The notes beneath the pieces are model-generated. The model saw nothing but the letters and a program-made list of their open reading frames with translations, was not told where the DNA came from and did no database searches. DNA of 64,000 bases from Talpa occidentalis (taxonomy: Eukaryota > Chordata > Mammalia > Eulipotyphla > Talpidae), in NCBI RefSeq assembly GCF_014898055.3, contig NW_023603184.1:118906615-118970614 (forward strand). Direction: 5' to 3'. Position numbers and translations under genes: made by a program. Positions 36,011 through 47,695 of this stretch are shown in pieces. The stretch's first letter is position 1. Every line of letters begins with the position of its first letter.

Positions 36011-36993
36011 TTTGCTTTTTATGTGCTAAACTGTGTTCTGTTCTTGCTGAGAACCCAGAATCTAGAAGCAAATTTCACAATGACTAAATGCAAAATACTT
36101 AAAGAAAAATGTTTACTTCTTATTAAATGTATATGGGTACATATATTTTTAAATTAGAAACTGTCAATCCTATTAATTTCATGTCTCTTCTTCAACCAAG
36201 GCTAAAACAACTCTCTTAAAATTAAAGATACTTAAATTTAAACCTTAAATGAACTATCAAGTATATTTTATAAATAAATCCATAAATATAAAAGTTAAAA
36301 TTCATTAAAAAGGACTATCAAGATTTCCTTTACAAAAAAGCCTTACTCTTTGGAATTTTCACTTTTACAACACAAGTTATTCTCAGGCACTGCTCTGTGT
36401 CTGTTCTGAGCTAATTTCAGAAACAATCAGCTGCTTGCAGTCCCTCCGTGTGCCTGCAAATATCTGTAGGTGTGAAAATGTCATAAACAAAAGAAAAGGT
36501 TCCTATATTAAGCCCACACCTCACTGTGAAATGAATTAGATCAGAAGATGAAAATCAAAATTTCTATTAAGTATTTTTTGCTGTCAAGTTATTGAAACAT
36601 TTATTGTTTTTGAAGCAAATAATTTCAAACAAAAAAAAGAGGTCCAAACTCTGAAGTTATTGTAGTTTTGGTTGGTGGTTATGTTTTTGTCGGAACCAAC
36701 AAAAGTCAGTCAGCTTGCTTCTTTGTTAACTGAGAAACAAAAGAAAGGAAAGGAAAAAAAAAAAACTCACATTTCAGAAAGGAACTCCCTTCCCCTATTA
36801 TACTGAAAATTAAAATAACCAATATAGTACAATCAGTACATGTTCATTTTTCTCCTCAGGTTTGCCCCTGTCAGCTGATGATAAGAGTTGTGGTAACTTT
36901 ACTCATTGTCATTAAAAAGGGAAATTTAAGAACAAAGGAAAATTGTGATTTTCTTTTCCAATTTTATAATTTATCTTTACATGAAATAGTTAG
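36011..36993. other. Unassigned non-coding DNA
   Basis: No gene or repeat recognised. The stretch at about 36365-36480 is less AT-rich, with no clear origin. Confidence 0.5.
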
Positions 36994-37248
36994 AGGGCCT
37001 CCCTGGTAGCTAAGGGTTAACTCTCAGTGCTGTCACCACTGCGGCCTAAGTTCGATGCCCAACCAGGGAGCTAACCCATATTAGTGCAGCAGACCTCTCC
37101 TGTCTCTCCCAGTGTTCCCCTCAGCAGTATTTTTCAGTAGATCCACCTGTTCTGCTCCCCACTCGGTCTCTGGTGGCTCCTCTCACCCCCTGAACCTCTG
37201 GCCAACACCCCAGATTTCTACACACAAAATAAATATTTTTTTTAAAAA
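36994..37248 (+). mobile_element. tRNA-derived SINE, older head type
   Basis: gggcctccctggtagctaagg, 'gttaactctcagtgctgtc', 'aagttcgatgcccaaccagg', body 'cagacctctcctgtctctc', ending 'cacacaaaataaatat' plus A-rich sequence. The TSD is uncertain (possibly gaaatagtt and gaaatattt). Confidence 0.85.
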
Positions 37249-37315
37249 AGAAATATTTTGAACCAATTCATTCTACTCTGTAGTAAATGCCTGTGGTTAT
37301 AAGAAACTCAAAGTC

Positions 37316-37586
37316 GGGCCTCCCCAGTGGCGCAGCGGTTGAGCGTTGTGTTGTGAAGCTGCCCGCAGCCTCTGCAGTGCTGGTTCAATCCCCGGTCACC
37401 GGGTGAGGGTCCCACATGGCGCGCAGACCTCTTCTGCCATGACCACTGCTCCCCTCAGCAGTGTACTTCGTCAGTCTGCCTGTTCTGCTCCCTGCTCTAG
37501 CTCTGGTGAATTCTCTTACCCTCCCGCGCTTCTGACTGTACCCAGTGCTTGTATAAATAAATAAATCTTTAAAAAAAAAAAAAGAA
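37316..37586 (+). mobile_element. tRNA-derived SINE, young head without insert
   Basis: gggcctccccagtggcgcagc, 'ggttcaatccccggtcacc' without the GCTGCTCCCC insert, 'cagtgtacttcgtcagtctg', tail ataaataaataaatcttta. The perfect 15-bp TSD aagaaactcaaagtc is at 37301-37315 and 37587-37601. ORFs inside are shadows. Confidence 0.95.
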
Positions 37587-37612
37587 AAGAAACTCAAAGT
37601 CTAGAGTGTATT

Positions 37613-37664
37613 GCAATATATATATATATATATATAGTATATATACATATATATATATACACAT
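37613..37664. repeat. (TA)n microsatellite
   Basis: Two TA arrays interrupted by 'gtatatatac', shortly after the right TSD of the SINE. Confidence 0.95.
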
Positions 37665-37874
37665 TTGAGAGAAATGATTTCACTCTCTCATATCTTCTCT
37701 TCGTGTTTCCAATATTAAATAAATTTATTGGAAAAACTCATTCTGTGGTTGATATAAATTCTGTCCTTTAGGGAAAAAGGTTAAAATGATATTTGTTATG
37801 ATATAAATCCTTTGGAAGAAAAAGATGACTACTTTCTAGTAAAAAAAAAAATAACTGATTATAGGCTTGGGTTT

Positions 37875-38000
37875 TGGTTTCAAGAGTCCTCAATTCATGT
37901 ATAGCTTCCAACATTCATAGCAATATGATTTGGGAAAAGTTATTAGTTTTCTCAATTGCAGTTTCTGCTTCTTCATGAAAAAAATTCCTAAATATCACTT
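37875..38000 (+). repeat. MIR SINE relic (probable)
   Basis: Sense order 'atagcttccaacattcatag', 'gatttgggaaaagttattag', 'ttttctcaattgcagtttct' approximates MIR. Weak but colinear. Confidence 0.45.
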
Positions 38001-38015
38001 TCTTCTTAGTATTGT

Positions 38016-38376
38016 GCTATGGAACTAAATGCCTGTATATTCCCAAAGTTCATAGGTTGAAATCCTACCCCCTAATGTGATGGTATAAAGACATAAGATA
38101 TTTGAGGTGTGATTAGATCATAAGGGTGGGGTCCTCATGAATGGGATTCGTGACCTTATAAAAGAGAGCCTTGAGAGTTCTCACACTCTTTTGCCATATG
38201 AGAGAACAGAACACAGTTAGAAGTCAGATGTCTATGGACTAGAAATTGAGCTCAGAATCTGCTGTCTCCTGGATCTTAAACTTATCAGCCTCCAGAATTA
38301 TAAGAAATAAACTTCTCTTATAATCTACCCAGTCTATGGTGGTCCGTTACAGCAACCCAATCAGAGTAAGACGAAT
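38016..38376 (+). mobile_element. MaLR-type LTR
   Basis: Near full-length, ancient LTR: 'tgctatggaactaaatgcct', 'aaagttcataggttgaaatc', 'gattagatcataagggtggg', 'gtcctcatgaatgggattcg', 'gaccttataaaagagagcc', 'cagcctccagaattataaga', 'aataaacttctcttat' (AATAAA), 'acccagtctatggtgg'. Same general group as the LTRs of the provirus at 53980-57140. No coding sequence. Confidence 0.8.
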
Positions 38377-38609
38377 TATATGAATATTAGAATGCTTATG
38401 TTAAAAATCTTTGCATAATATTTATTTAGCACATAATATGTGTACATTTATTTTTGTTAACATGGAAATTTTCAAAGGGATAACTGAAACCGTAAGCAAT
38501 GTACAATCAATCATTGCTAGTCCAATGACTTATGTCAATTCACTAAAAATTCACTATAAATTCACTATAAACTCCATCAGAATGTTGTAACATTAACAAT
38601 AGCAATAAT

Positions 38610-38860
38610 CATTATACATGTATAATAGCAAGCACTTATTAACATGGACTATAAGGCAGGCATTATTCTATGTAATGGAATAGACTAAAATACAGAATTA
38701 AACTATTATACTACCTTACTGCTATTTTTTTCCAATTAACTAAGGAAAGTTTGCCACAGAGGCATGTACTGAGTTAGCCAATGTCACCTGGCTAATAAAT
38801 TGGAACTTGATAGAAACCCAGGTAGACATTCCCAAAACCCATGCTCAATTCTGCTTTCAA
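38610..38860 (-). repeat. MIR SINE relic
   Basis: The complement of MIR in order: 'agcaagcacttattaacatg', 'aaggcaggcattattctatg', 'aactaaggaaagtttgccac', 'gagttagccaatgtcacctg', 'gctaataaattggaacttg'. Confidence 0.7.
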
Positions 38861-39597
38861 ATCTTAGTTTAAGTAGTTTATCTTGAGAGTAGAATATAGA
38901 TGTCTTTGCTGAATGAAAAAGTATGAACATATGCAATTATGTGTACAATATTCCAACAAAACTCTCATTTTAAAATTGTCACCTAGTGTTTAACCAGATG
39001 ATTGCCACTGACAGGTGAGTCATACAACTGAATGATGACATATTTTTTAAACAATTCATCCTATTTTTTTTATTAACCTGTTTTAAACAAGATATAATCT
39101 AAGAAAGAGGCAGTAATATGTAGTAATCCTATTAGTTTTAGGTTATGTTGTCCACTAAAGAACATAATTGCTTTTTTAATCACAGCAAGAATCATGTTAA
39201 GGCAGTACAACTACTGTTTCTATTTTATTCTAGCATTGACAATCTTAGAAGGGGCAGTAAATTACCTAGCAATTAAAAAGCTAAATGCAATACAATATTA
39301 AATGACCAAAGCACACATAATCACCTACAAATACATGTGAATTGTATAAATTATAAGAATCTTAGCTACTTAGTTACTCTTAGCTAGTCATACAATCAGT
39401 AAAGTCCAAAACTTAGGTGTCAAAAATTCTGTCTAGAATAATTTTCTTCAAGACATTTCTCAGGGAAAAACTACCTATTTGTTAAGGTAGAATAGAAATT
39501 TCTTGGAAAGGGTTTAAACTCATTCTGTAACTTTTATTCTTTAAAACATCCTGTGACCCAATTGTAATGTGTTAATGGGATATTCCAAACTGCTAAT
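38861..39597. other. Unassigned AT-rich DNA
   Basis: Nothing recognised apart from the left TSD of the next SINE (39598-39614). Confidence 0.5.
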
Positions 39598-39614
39598 AAA
39601 ACTACAAGGTAATA

Positions 39615-39874
39615 GGGCCTCCCCGATGGTGCAGCAGTTGAGCGCTGGGTTGCAAAGCTGCCTGCAGCCTCTGCAGCGCTGGTTCGATCCCCGGCCGCCA
39701 GGCGAGGGTCCCACATGGCACACAGACCTCTCCTGCTGCCCGCTGCTCCTCTCAGCAGTGTATTTTGTCAGTCTGTCTGCTCTGCTCTCCCCTCTGGCTC
39801 TGGTTAATTCTCTCACCCTCCTGTGCTTCTGAATGTACCCAGTGCTTGTATAAATAAATAAATATTAAAAAAAA
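39615..39874 (+). mobile_element. tRNA-derived SINE, young head without insert
   Basis: gggcctccccgatggtgcagc, perfect B box 'ggttcgatccccggcc', no GCTGCTCCCC insert, 'cagtgtattttgtcagtctg', tail ataaataaataaatatta. The perfect 16-bp TSD aaactacaaggtaata is at 39598-39614 and 39875-39890 (first base ambiguous). ORFs inside are shadows. Confidence 0.95.
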
Positions 39875-39904
39875 AAACTACAAGGTAATATTGCACAAAA
39901 GTTA

Positions 39905-40040
39905 TAGAGCTTTGGGTTTAGATCAGATGAAAAAGATAAGATTTCTTGCTCTATGGCTTTCTAGCTTGGTGATTTGGGCAATTTATTTAATCATCTGTAA
40001 AATAGGGATAATATAAAACTAACTTAAAGAACAATTCTGT
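39905..40040 (+). repeat. MIR SINE relic
   Basis: Sense MIR core and tail: 'gctctatggctttctagctt', 'ggtgatttgggcaatttatt', 'taatcatctgtaaaataggg', 'ataatataaaactaac'. Confidence 0.75.
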
Positions 40041-40078
40041 GTACGAAAGGAAATTATATATAAAGGTACTACAGAATA

Positions 40079-40342
40079 GGGGCCTCCCTGGTGGTGCAAG
40101 GGGTTAAGATACAACTTATGAAGCTATCTGCAGCCATTGCAGCATGAGTTTGATTCCCAGCCAGGGAGCTACCCACATGGTGCAGCAGACATCTCCTTTC
40201 TCGCCCATTGCTCCCCTCAGCAGTGTACTTCAGTCAATCTGCCTGTTCTGTTCCCCACTCTGTCTCTGGTGAATCCTCTCACCTCCCACACCTCTGGGCT
40301 GTACCCCAGTTCTTGTATGCATAGATAAATAAATCTTTAAAA
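40079..40342 (+). mobile_element. Older-type SINE, split from its TSD by a second SINE
   Basis: gggcctccctggtggtgcaag, 'gtttgattcccagccaggg', body 'gtgcagcagacatctccttt', tail gataaataaatcttta. Its left TSD aaaggtactacagaata (40062-40078) pairs with aaagatactatagaata (40640-40656), which now lies beyond a second SINE. The younger SINE therefore landed in the older SINE's right TSD. The frames at 40137-40466 are shadows. Confidence 0.92.
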
Positions 40343-40355
40343 AAATAAAGATACT

Positions 40356-40635
40356 GGGCCTCCCCGGTGGTGCAACGGTTGAGCGCTGGGTTGTGAAGCT
40401 GCCCGCAGCTTCTGCAGCGCCGGTTCGATCCCCAGCTGCTCCCCGGCCACCGGAGGTGGGTCCCACATGACGAGCAGACCTCTCCTGCCTTCCGCTGCTC
40501 CCCTCAGCAGTGTAGTTTGGTCCTTCTGCCTGTTCTGGTCCCTGCTCTGGCTCTGGTGAATTCTCTCACCCTCCCGTGCTTCTGATTATACCCAGTGCTT
40601 GTATAAATAAATAAAATAAATAAATCTTAAAAAAT
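40356..40635 (+). mobile_element. Young SINE nested at the end of an older SINE
   Basis: gggcctccccggtggtgca with 'cagctgctccccggccaccg' and 'ggtccttctgcctgttc', the younger linked marks. The TSD aaataaagatact is at 40343-40355 and 40636-40648. That duplicated site is made of the older SINE's A-rich tail plus the start of its TSD. Confidence 0.95.
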
Positions 40636-40656
40636 AAATAAAGATACTATAGAATA

Positions 40657-43600
40657 ATGCACACAAATGTTCAATTACTTGAAGTTGCTAATAATATCAA
40701 TTATGTTGCCTTTGACTACATATAATATCTAATGCTAATGAAACTACAACAAATTTGTTATATTTTCTTTGTATGTTTTCCAAGCAGAGCAGGTATATAT
40801 TATTACAATGGATACCCTGTTTACACTTTTTCCATTCTTTGGCTGAAAAAGAAATCTTTTTTCTTTAAGATACTTCTAAAGAACTTGTGTTTCCTTTAGG
40901 GTCTTCTAGGTAACCATCTGCAATGAGCTTTTTCTCAAAGGACCCTATAGAAGTAGGATATGAAATAATGTCTATTCATAAGCACCTGCTTACTAAATAA
41001 GTCAGAGAATGTTTTTTTTTTCACATCTAGATTTATGTTGCAAAGTCTACATATTTGATATTGGCACTTCCTATTTTTTAGATCATTTTAAAATTTATTT
41101 TCTTTTTTAAATTTTGCTCTATTTTTAATATTTATTTTCAAACACATCTCATATTTTTCATTGGTCTCAGTTTATAGAAGGATCCTATTCTGTTTTTATA
41201 ATCTATTGATTATCTATTTTCCAGAAACTACATAACAAATACCTTTATTTGGGAAAATCAGCTATGTATTGCTGCACCACTTAAGAGATCTGAGATTCAA
41301 TCAATGCCAAAGTATCAGACTTCAAATATCAACTGTTAAAGTGATCAGTTTCAGAGCTCATGCATAAATCTGAGAACTGAAATTAACAATGTAGGTCTAG
41401 ATATACCATCTTATCTAATCATGTCTACTCCATCTAATCTTAGTTCAGTCACTAGAGTTCTCTCTACATCTTATCATTAAGATGTAATAGAAGTATGATA
41501 AATATTGAAATAAGTTGAAATTATCATATGAATAATAAAAAGTTGAAGAATAATTACAAAGTGATGCATTCAAGAACACAAATGAACAGATTATTAATTA
41601 TGTATGTGACTAAGTCTGGTGGCAGAAATGATCAGATGAGACCAATTAGAAAAGTTTCCTGAAATAAGTATTTTTGAAGTTGCAAAGGAAGTGTGAGAAA
41701 ATGGCCTAGAAGCAGAAACATACCAACATGTAAACCAGAACAATAAGCTTGGATAGGTCAAAAGATCCCATCACAGAGCAACCAGATACAAAACTCAATG
41801 AAATAAATTTGAATAAATATAAAACCTTAGAATGTGCTTTTAGTAAATAATTTTCCACGAAAAGGTCAAAATACATCCTCTCTAGGCAGTGTCAATGGAA
41901 AATGCAAAGGTCTTTCATGAGCTGATGCAAGTGTCTGAACTGCGTACAGTGTTTTGTTTTCCTGAATAGTGGCTATAGTGTTTCAAAATGACATATGACA
42001 TTAGATCTCTTGAGGAATCTATTTAAAAAGCAATCAGCAAACCATGTAGCTGCAATTGTTCCCCTCTCCCCTTACCCCCAGAGAAGCCATTTCTGTATAC
42101 TATTTATTACCTGAATGAGTTTACAATGTTGATGAAATTGTTTTGTCAATGATTGCAAACTTCCATGCTATCAGCTAGGGTTTCATCAGGAAAGGGACTG
42201 GTGGTATGTTCTTTTATGTTCTAAAGCAACAGGCATCCACAAAAAAAAAAAACAAAAAAAAACAAAAAAAAAAAACTTTGCTAATTACAAATTATAATCA
42301 CCCTATGGCTTCACAAATTATGTACCTGTTGCCGGTATTTAGGAGAGCAAATTAGCAGGCAAATATCAGTTTTATTGTACTGTTTGCACTGTGTGAGTAA
42401 AATATACCAAAACCTATCTCAACACACTAAAACCATCCTCAGATCAATTGTAAAACTCATGCTTCTCAGCTTCATCAGGTAGAGTTTCAATTTTCCTAAA
42501 AGAGAAATGGATTTCTCTCAGATAGAGTTAGTCCCAGGTGAGCTGACAGGTATGAACTAAATGACCCCAATTTTACAGACCTGGCAGAGATAAGGGCTTT
42601 AGGACTGGAAATCAGACTGGCATTTATGACTTTTATCAGATATATCTTTTGTTCAGAAAAATGTCTGTGTAATGATAGTAAGAGATTACTCAAGAAATAC
42701 AGTACTAATAGAGTTAGTTTTATCTTAGAATTTAAGAGGACAGCAAAATGATTTATTAAGACTAAGTTGTATTCCAGATACTAATTGAAGTATTGCTTAT
42801 GAATTAGCACATAGACATATATGCAACCACAATAGAGATACATGACCCCTGGTGTATACATGCATTTATGTATATGTGTGTGTGCACATAGGATACAGTT
42901 CCTCTTCACTAAGGATCTAATTACTCCATAGGATTTTTTTTTTCATTCTAGATTCTTCTTCCAGATTTTACAGAACCAAATTTTTATATCCACTGCTATT
43001 CTTATAACCGATTTATTTGCTACTGAAAAATAAATTATCAGGTATAGTTAGACAAAGAGTTTATTAGATCATCAAAGTGAGCAGGACACTGTCAGCTGTG
43101 TGAGAGCTGCCTAGTCAAACACAAGGCTGAATCTAATTTATATAGGCAGAAACAGTGACTCATGGACAGCGAGATCATAACTATTCTTGATTGGAAGTGC
43201 TTCAGGCTCTAAATTATCCAGATCCAGAGATATAATGATGCTAGAGAAGGCGATACAGGATCCAATCTTCTCCCCTCTAGAGATTCAAAGGTGGGTGCCC
43301 CATTGTTAAATTATTGCTTTGTTTTGTTCTTATTTGAAAAGACTAACTTCACCTTCAAGGAAAGTAGATTACTGCATACAAGATGCAGCCTGTGAAGATG
43401 GTTTGTTAGACAGGGACAGGATCCCAAATAATTTTACATTGTGATTACATACTCTAAGAAAGGCTGTTTGCTTATTTTAGGACTCTTCTATTTGCACGTG
43501 GCTTTACTCATTGCATTTGCTAAAGCTCATTTCACATACAGATCCCATCCATAGATTGTATCAAGGCTTTGCTTACCCAAAACTTACTTGACAAAATGTG

Positions 43601-44570
43601 AGCTACAATATCTACTTTTCTTAATGAAGTACTGTATTCTTCTTTTTACAACTGAGTACATGATCCATATGACTTTTTTGACACAATCATATTTCTCTTT
43701 CGGTATTACAATGTTGGAAAAATTTTACCCTACATAATTATGGCAAGTACAAAAGCGACTGTGATTCACACTGACCCTTCTTGTATGACTTTAGTCATTT
43801 CTGGACACCAACCCCCATAGAGAAACACAGTGGTATTCAAGTTGAATAACATCAAACATTCTTAGATGTGGGCTTACTCAAAATACTTTTCAAAAGATTG
43901 AGTTTCAATTTTAAAAATCAAATATAAAGATACAAATAAATAAGTTGTAACTAAATATGCTGTCCACCAATGGGTCACCCTATAAGGAAAGAAGATAAAG
44001 ATGAGGGAAAAGTATGCATAAGCATATAGTACAGACCTCATAAAAAAACACCTGCAGATTCATTTAGTTATTAGGGCTACCTTTTCCTGTTATCTCATTG
44101 TAGATGAAATGTAGCTGTCATGCATGCCATAAGAGCTGAAACAAAGTATTCTATATAACATTTTATCAATATATAATAAAATCTAATCAATGTAGCTGAT
44201 TTTAGAATATCAAAGTCGAATAAAATCTAAATTGTAATTGCCTACAAGGTGTGGGAAGGGAAGATAAAGAAAAACAAGCTGATTTTCATCCGAAAATATA
44301 TGACGTGCAGCATGTAAGATGGAGCATTATTTAAAAGCCTAGTTAATGAGGAGTTGTACCCCCAGCTGCACTTTCCATTATCACCTGACACTAGCAGAAG
44401 ATGGGAGGTTTTTCTCTCTGAAGTTGAAAGATGGAGGATCTGAATTGAAACCTTGAGACATAACTGGATAGAATTGGATAATATTCTGAAACTAGGCAAG
44501 TGAAATAGAAGTTTGCACATTGCATGTTGCTCCTGCCTCCAAGTTTTTCTACTTTTCCTCAAATGTTGGT
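40657..44570. other. Unassigned non-coding DNA
   Basis: No gene recognised over nearly 4 kb. An A-rich (AAAAC)n tract is at 42240-42276. The region about 43040-43420 ('gacaaagagtttattagatc' near its start) could be the complement of a decayed LTR, but I cannot support it further. Frames at 42496-42693 (-) and 44242-44562 (-) have no recognisable content. Confidence 0.45.
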
Positions 44571-44574
44571 AGCT

Positions 44575-44640
44575 TGGTTTATACTATCACAGGTGGTTTA
44601 TACTATACTATCACAGGATAGTTTATACTATCACACATAA
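44575..44640. repeat. Short local repeat of gtttatactatcaca
   Basis: The unit gtttatactatcaca occurs three times within about 65 bp, the middle copy with an extra 'actat'. It looks like a small slippage or duplication event. Confidence 0.85.
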
Positions 44641-44934
44641 GAAAGGTGTCCTGCAGAGATACACACAGATGCCCTTTTTTTCAGTACTCCCTATTGAAAT
44701 GACCACCCCATTGGGAAGCATACCAACTGACAAGTTTCCTTTAACAGAGAAAACATCTAATAAGATATTACAGAGAGTGCTTGAACTTGAAATATAAACA
44801 CAGATGAAAGTCATAAAGACTTTCGAGAAAGTTCTTCCTGGTACCTCTCCCATAGGGAGGAGTCTGCTTCCTGCCCCAATATACTTGATTTCTCCCAGTG
44901 GAATGTATGTATAAATGAGGTAAGCTACACCCAA

Positions 44935-45470
44935 CCAAAAGTTATAATTTTTCCATCATCATCTGTGGAAGCAGCACAGAGCAAATGAGGGGCCGAACAC
45001 CATCCCCTGGTGTCTGGAAACTATCCAAGTTTGGAGAATGCCTGTGCAGCATCACAGTGGCAACTCTGTCCCTGACCTCTAGTGTAGGAAGGACTGCTGG
45101 AAAGGGGATGGAATTCAGGAGTCATTTTGGGGGGAAGCTTTCAAAGGGAGCATGTCATATTATCTCTGTCCTCAGAGATGCCACACGTAGTCAGCAGACT
45201 CTCACCCCTGTCCTCTCAGTGGAGCCCCCCATCTCTGTAGCAGAAACCCACTCTGCAACTCCTCTAGCTGAATCTCTGTCTCTCACCAGTGATTGATAAT
45301 TGGACCTTCTCTCTCTCTCTCTAGCCCGCTCGTTCTCCCTTTCCTTTCACTTGGCTAGAATAAATTGGTTATTTTTTTTTTCTTTTTTGCTTAACCAAAA
45401 GCCCTTAGTTTACATTTGTGGAGGCAGGTGGCTGGATCCATAACTGTTGAAAGAGGTTCTGACCTAATGA
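44935..45470 (+). mobile_element. Possible solo LTR
   Basis: GC-richer than its surroundings. It contains a (TC)n run at 45310-45330, then 'ttcacttggctagaataaat' with an AATAAA signal, T-rich sequence, and 'gtggaggcaggtggctggat', an arrangement like the 3' part of a mammalian retroviral LTR. No second LTR, primer-binding site or TSD is identified, so the call is weak. The 103-residue plus-strand frame at 44985-45296 lies inside and has no domain. Confidence 0.3.
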
Positions 45471-45899
45471 CAATTTTTAGACACTTTGCCAGGAAACAGT
45501 TCCATCTTAGCTCTTTTCCCTCTGCCAGGAGATTAATAAACACCTAAGAATTTCACTTTCATCCTGGATCCCAGTATGACAGAATTGGGAAAGATCTCAC
45601 AGTCCATTTGCATACTTCATGTAAAATAAAGCTGTGTTGCTATAAACTTTTGCAATTTGGGGACTGTTCGCTACCATATTGCAATCTCATAAAAATTGAT
45701 GAATACATCAACCATGCAGAAACAGGGAAAAACAAAAAACAAAACAAATTCTTGGTGTAAATATAACATGTTCTAGGAGAAAAGGTATATCCATGAAAAA
45801 GACAAATTGTTATAAATTTGAAAGAAGAAAAAGCTGTATGATAACCATGAATTTATAGAAGACCTCAAATTTAAAATTATTATGTTGGGAAACAAAATG
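45471..45899. other. Unassigned non-coding DNA
   Basis: 45580-45615 ('gacagaattgggaaagatct') has weak resemblance to an ancient mammalian repeat. Nothing else recognised. Confidence 0.4.
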
Positions 45900-46090
45900 G
45901 AAATTACATCTTCCAAATAGAAAATAGAAAAATGGATGTGTTAATAAGGTGATAGATATGTTGATTAGCTTGATGTAGTAATCATTTCACAATGTATATG
46001 TACATTGACACATCATGCTGTTCAGGATAAATGTATACAATTTTTATTTGTGAATTATACCTCCACAGAGCTGGAAAAAAATGAATGCAA
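45900..46090 (+). mobile_element. Old L1 (L1M-type) 3' UTR fragment
   Basis: 'gtagtaatcatttcacaatg', 'tatatgtacattgacacatc', 'acaatttttatttgtgaatt' and 'atacctccacagagctgg' follow the end of old L1 3' UTRs in sense orientation. Confidence 0.75.
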
Positions 46091-46179
46091 AATGACTGAT
46101 GCTGCTCAATTCATAAAATTGCTAATTTAACTCTATTTTTGGCAAATATTGCAAGACTGCATAGTTCATTACAGTTTAC

Positions 46180-46285
46180 CAAACTCATCTGATCATCATT
46201 TCTATGTATGATGAAATTTTACTATTACCCTGTTTACACATAGTACAATTGAAGCTCAGGGAATGGGAATGTATCAATCAGTCAG
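46180..46285 (-). repeat. MIR SINE relic (probable)
   Basis: 'ttttactattaccctgttta', 'cacatagtacaattgaagct' and 'cagggaatgggaatg' resemble the complement of the MIR core. Confidence 0.45.
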
Positions 46286-46341
46286 TCATGGGGAGGATAG
46301 GATATAGGTTAATCAATCATGACTACTAAGAACTACTTTTG

Positions 46342-46638
46342 GGGCCTCCCCTGGTGGCGCAGCGGTTGATCGCTGGGCTGCGAAGCTGCCTGCAGCCTCT
46401 GCAGTGCCGGTTCGATCCCCGGCCACCGGGTGAGGGTTCCACATGGCCCGCAGACCTCTCCTGACATCCGCTGCTCCCCTCAGCAGTGTACTTCGGTCCT
46501 TCTGTCTGTTCTGCTCCCCGCTCTGGCTCTGGTGAATTCTCTCACCCTCCCAAGCTTCTGACTGTACCCAGTGCTTGTAAAAATAAATAAATAAATCTTT
46601 AAAAAAAAAAAAGATTTAAAAAAAAAAAAAAAAAAAAA
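46342..46638 (+). mobile_element. tRNA-derived SINE, subtype intermediate
   Basis: gggcctcccctggtggcgcag, 'ggttcgatccccggccaccg' without the GCTGCTCCCC insert but with 'cttcggtccttctgtctg', so it carries one of the two younger marks. The tail is unusual: aataaataaataaatcttta, A run, 'gattt', second A run. The perfect 14-bp TSD aagaactacttttg is at 46328-46341 and 46639-46652. The 46480-46683 ORF is a shadow. Confidence 0.95.
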
Positions 46639-46652
46639 AAGAACTACTTTTG

Positions 46653-46949
46653 AAGTATTTAGGTTTTTTGCTTTTAGATGCAATTCTTTTCATTCTAAAT
46701 TCTAGCAAATGACACTGAAAAATTCTCACTGAGGCATCACATAGTTTAAGACCCATTGCCAGTAAAAGATTTACTTGAATTTGTATTAACAACTTTCCCC
46801 TATGAATCTCCATAATTTCTTTTTCAAAATTGTTATTTTTTCTTAAGACAGAAAAAATGAATTTTCTTATATCATTTTAGAAATTATACTAGGGATTGAA
46901 GGATCTGCCAAAAACCTATTATGTGATCACATACTCAGTTATTTTTTTC
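46653..46949. other. Unassigned DNA
   Basis: Short unassigned stretch; nothing recognised. Confidence 0.5.
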
Positions 46950-47225
46950 AGTTTTGTGATAGTCATAAAACAGAATATTACTCAATAGTAGAAAAAAATT
47001 ATTGTTGGTCAATCAATTGATGAATCTCTGAGACATTATGTCAAGCTAAAGAAGCCGGGAACAAAGTGGTTATGCCATATAAGCCCATTTTTATGAACGA
47101 GAACAAGTAAAACAATCTATGGTGAAAAAGAATCTAAAGGTGCTTGCTTGCTTCTGGCAGTGAAGATAGATAAGAGAAAACTATTAAAGTTCTTCAGCAA
47201 AACAAAGCATGAGTGTATGAAGAGG
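46950..47225 (+). mobile_element. Old L1 (L1M-type) ORF2 end and 3' UTR
   Basis: Sense order: 'acagaatattactcaatagt', 'attgatgaatctctgagaca', 'ttatgtcaagctaaagaagc', 'tgcttgcttctggcagtg'. This is the common end of ORF2 and start of the 3' UTR in old mammalian L1s. Confidence 0.7.
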
Positions 47226-47695
47226 TTTATTCTAAGGAATTACCTCATGTAATAATCAAGGCCGAGAAGTCCATCACATACTGCCTGTAAACTGGAGACC
47301 GAGGAAAGACCATGGTGTAATTCACTTTGAATCCAAATAGTCAAAAAAGCAGGAGAGTTGATGACATGGATTGCAGTATGGATACAAAGGCTTGAGAACC
47401 AGGAGTTGGGAAGGCAGGGGGATATCAAATTCCCAGCTCAAACTATCAAACAGGAAGGGCTAGATAGTTCCTTCCTCTGCATTTTTGTGCTATTCAGGCC
47501 ATCAGTGGATTGTGTGATGTACACCCACACTTGAGAGGGCAAACTGTATGACTGAATTCTTTGATTCAAATGCTAATTTCATCAGGAAACATCTTTAGAG
47601 ACACACCCAGAAAAATGATGGAAAATTATAATGACTCAAAATCAGTGAGTGGAAAATTGATTAGGAACAGGATATGTACAGAGTCTCAAAGCATC
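47226..47695. other. Unassigned DNA
   Basis: No gene or nameable repeat. The frame 47240-47428 (-) has no domain. Confidence 0.45.

Noticed and set aside
43040..43420. A minus-strand LTR
   Set aside because: Only the 'gagtttattagatc' start looks LTR-like; no end, TSD or partner was found.
44985..45296. 103-residue plus-strand ORF as a gene
   Set aside because: No domain, no splice context, and it lies in a possible LTR; serine/threonine-rich by composition.
46616..46813. Minus-strand ORF ending in a phenylalanine run
   Set aside because: The run is the translated poly-A tail of the SINE.
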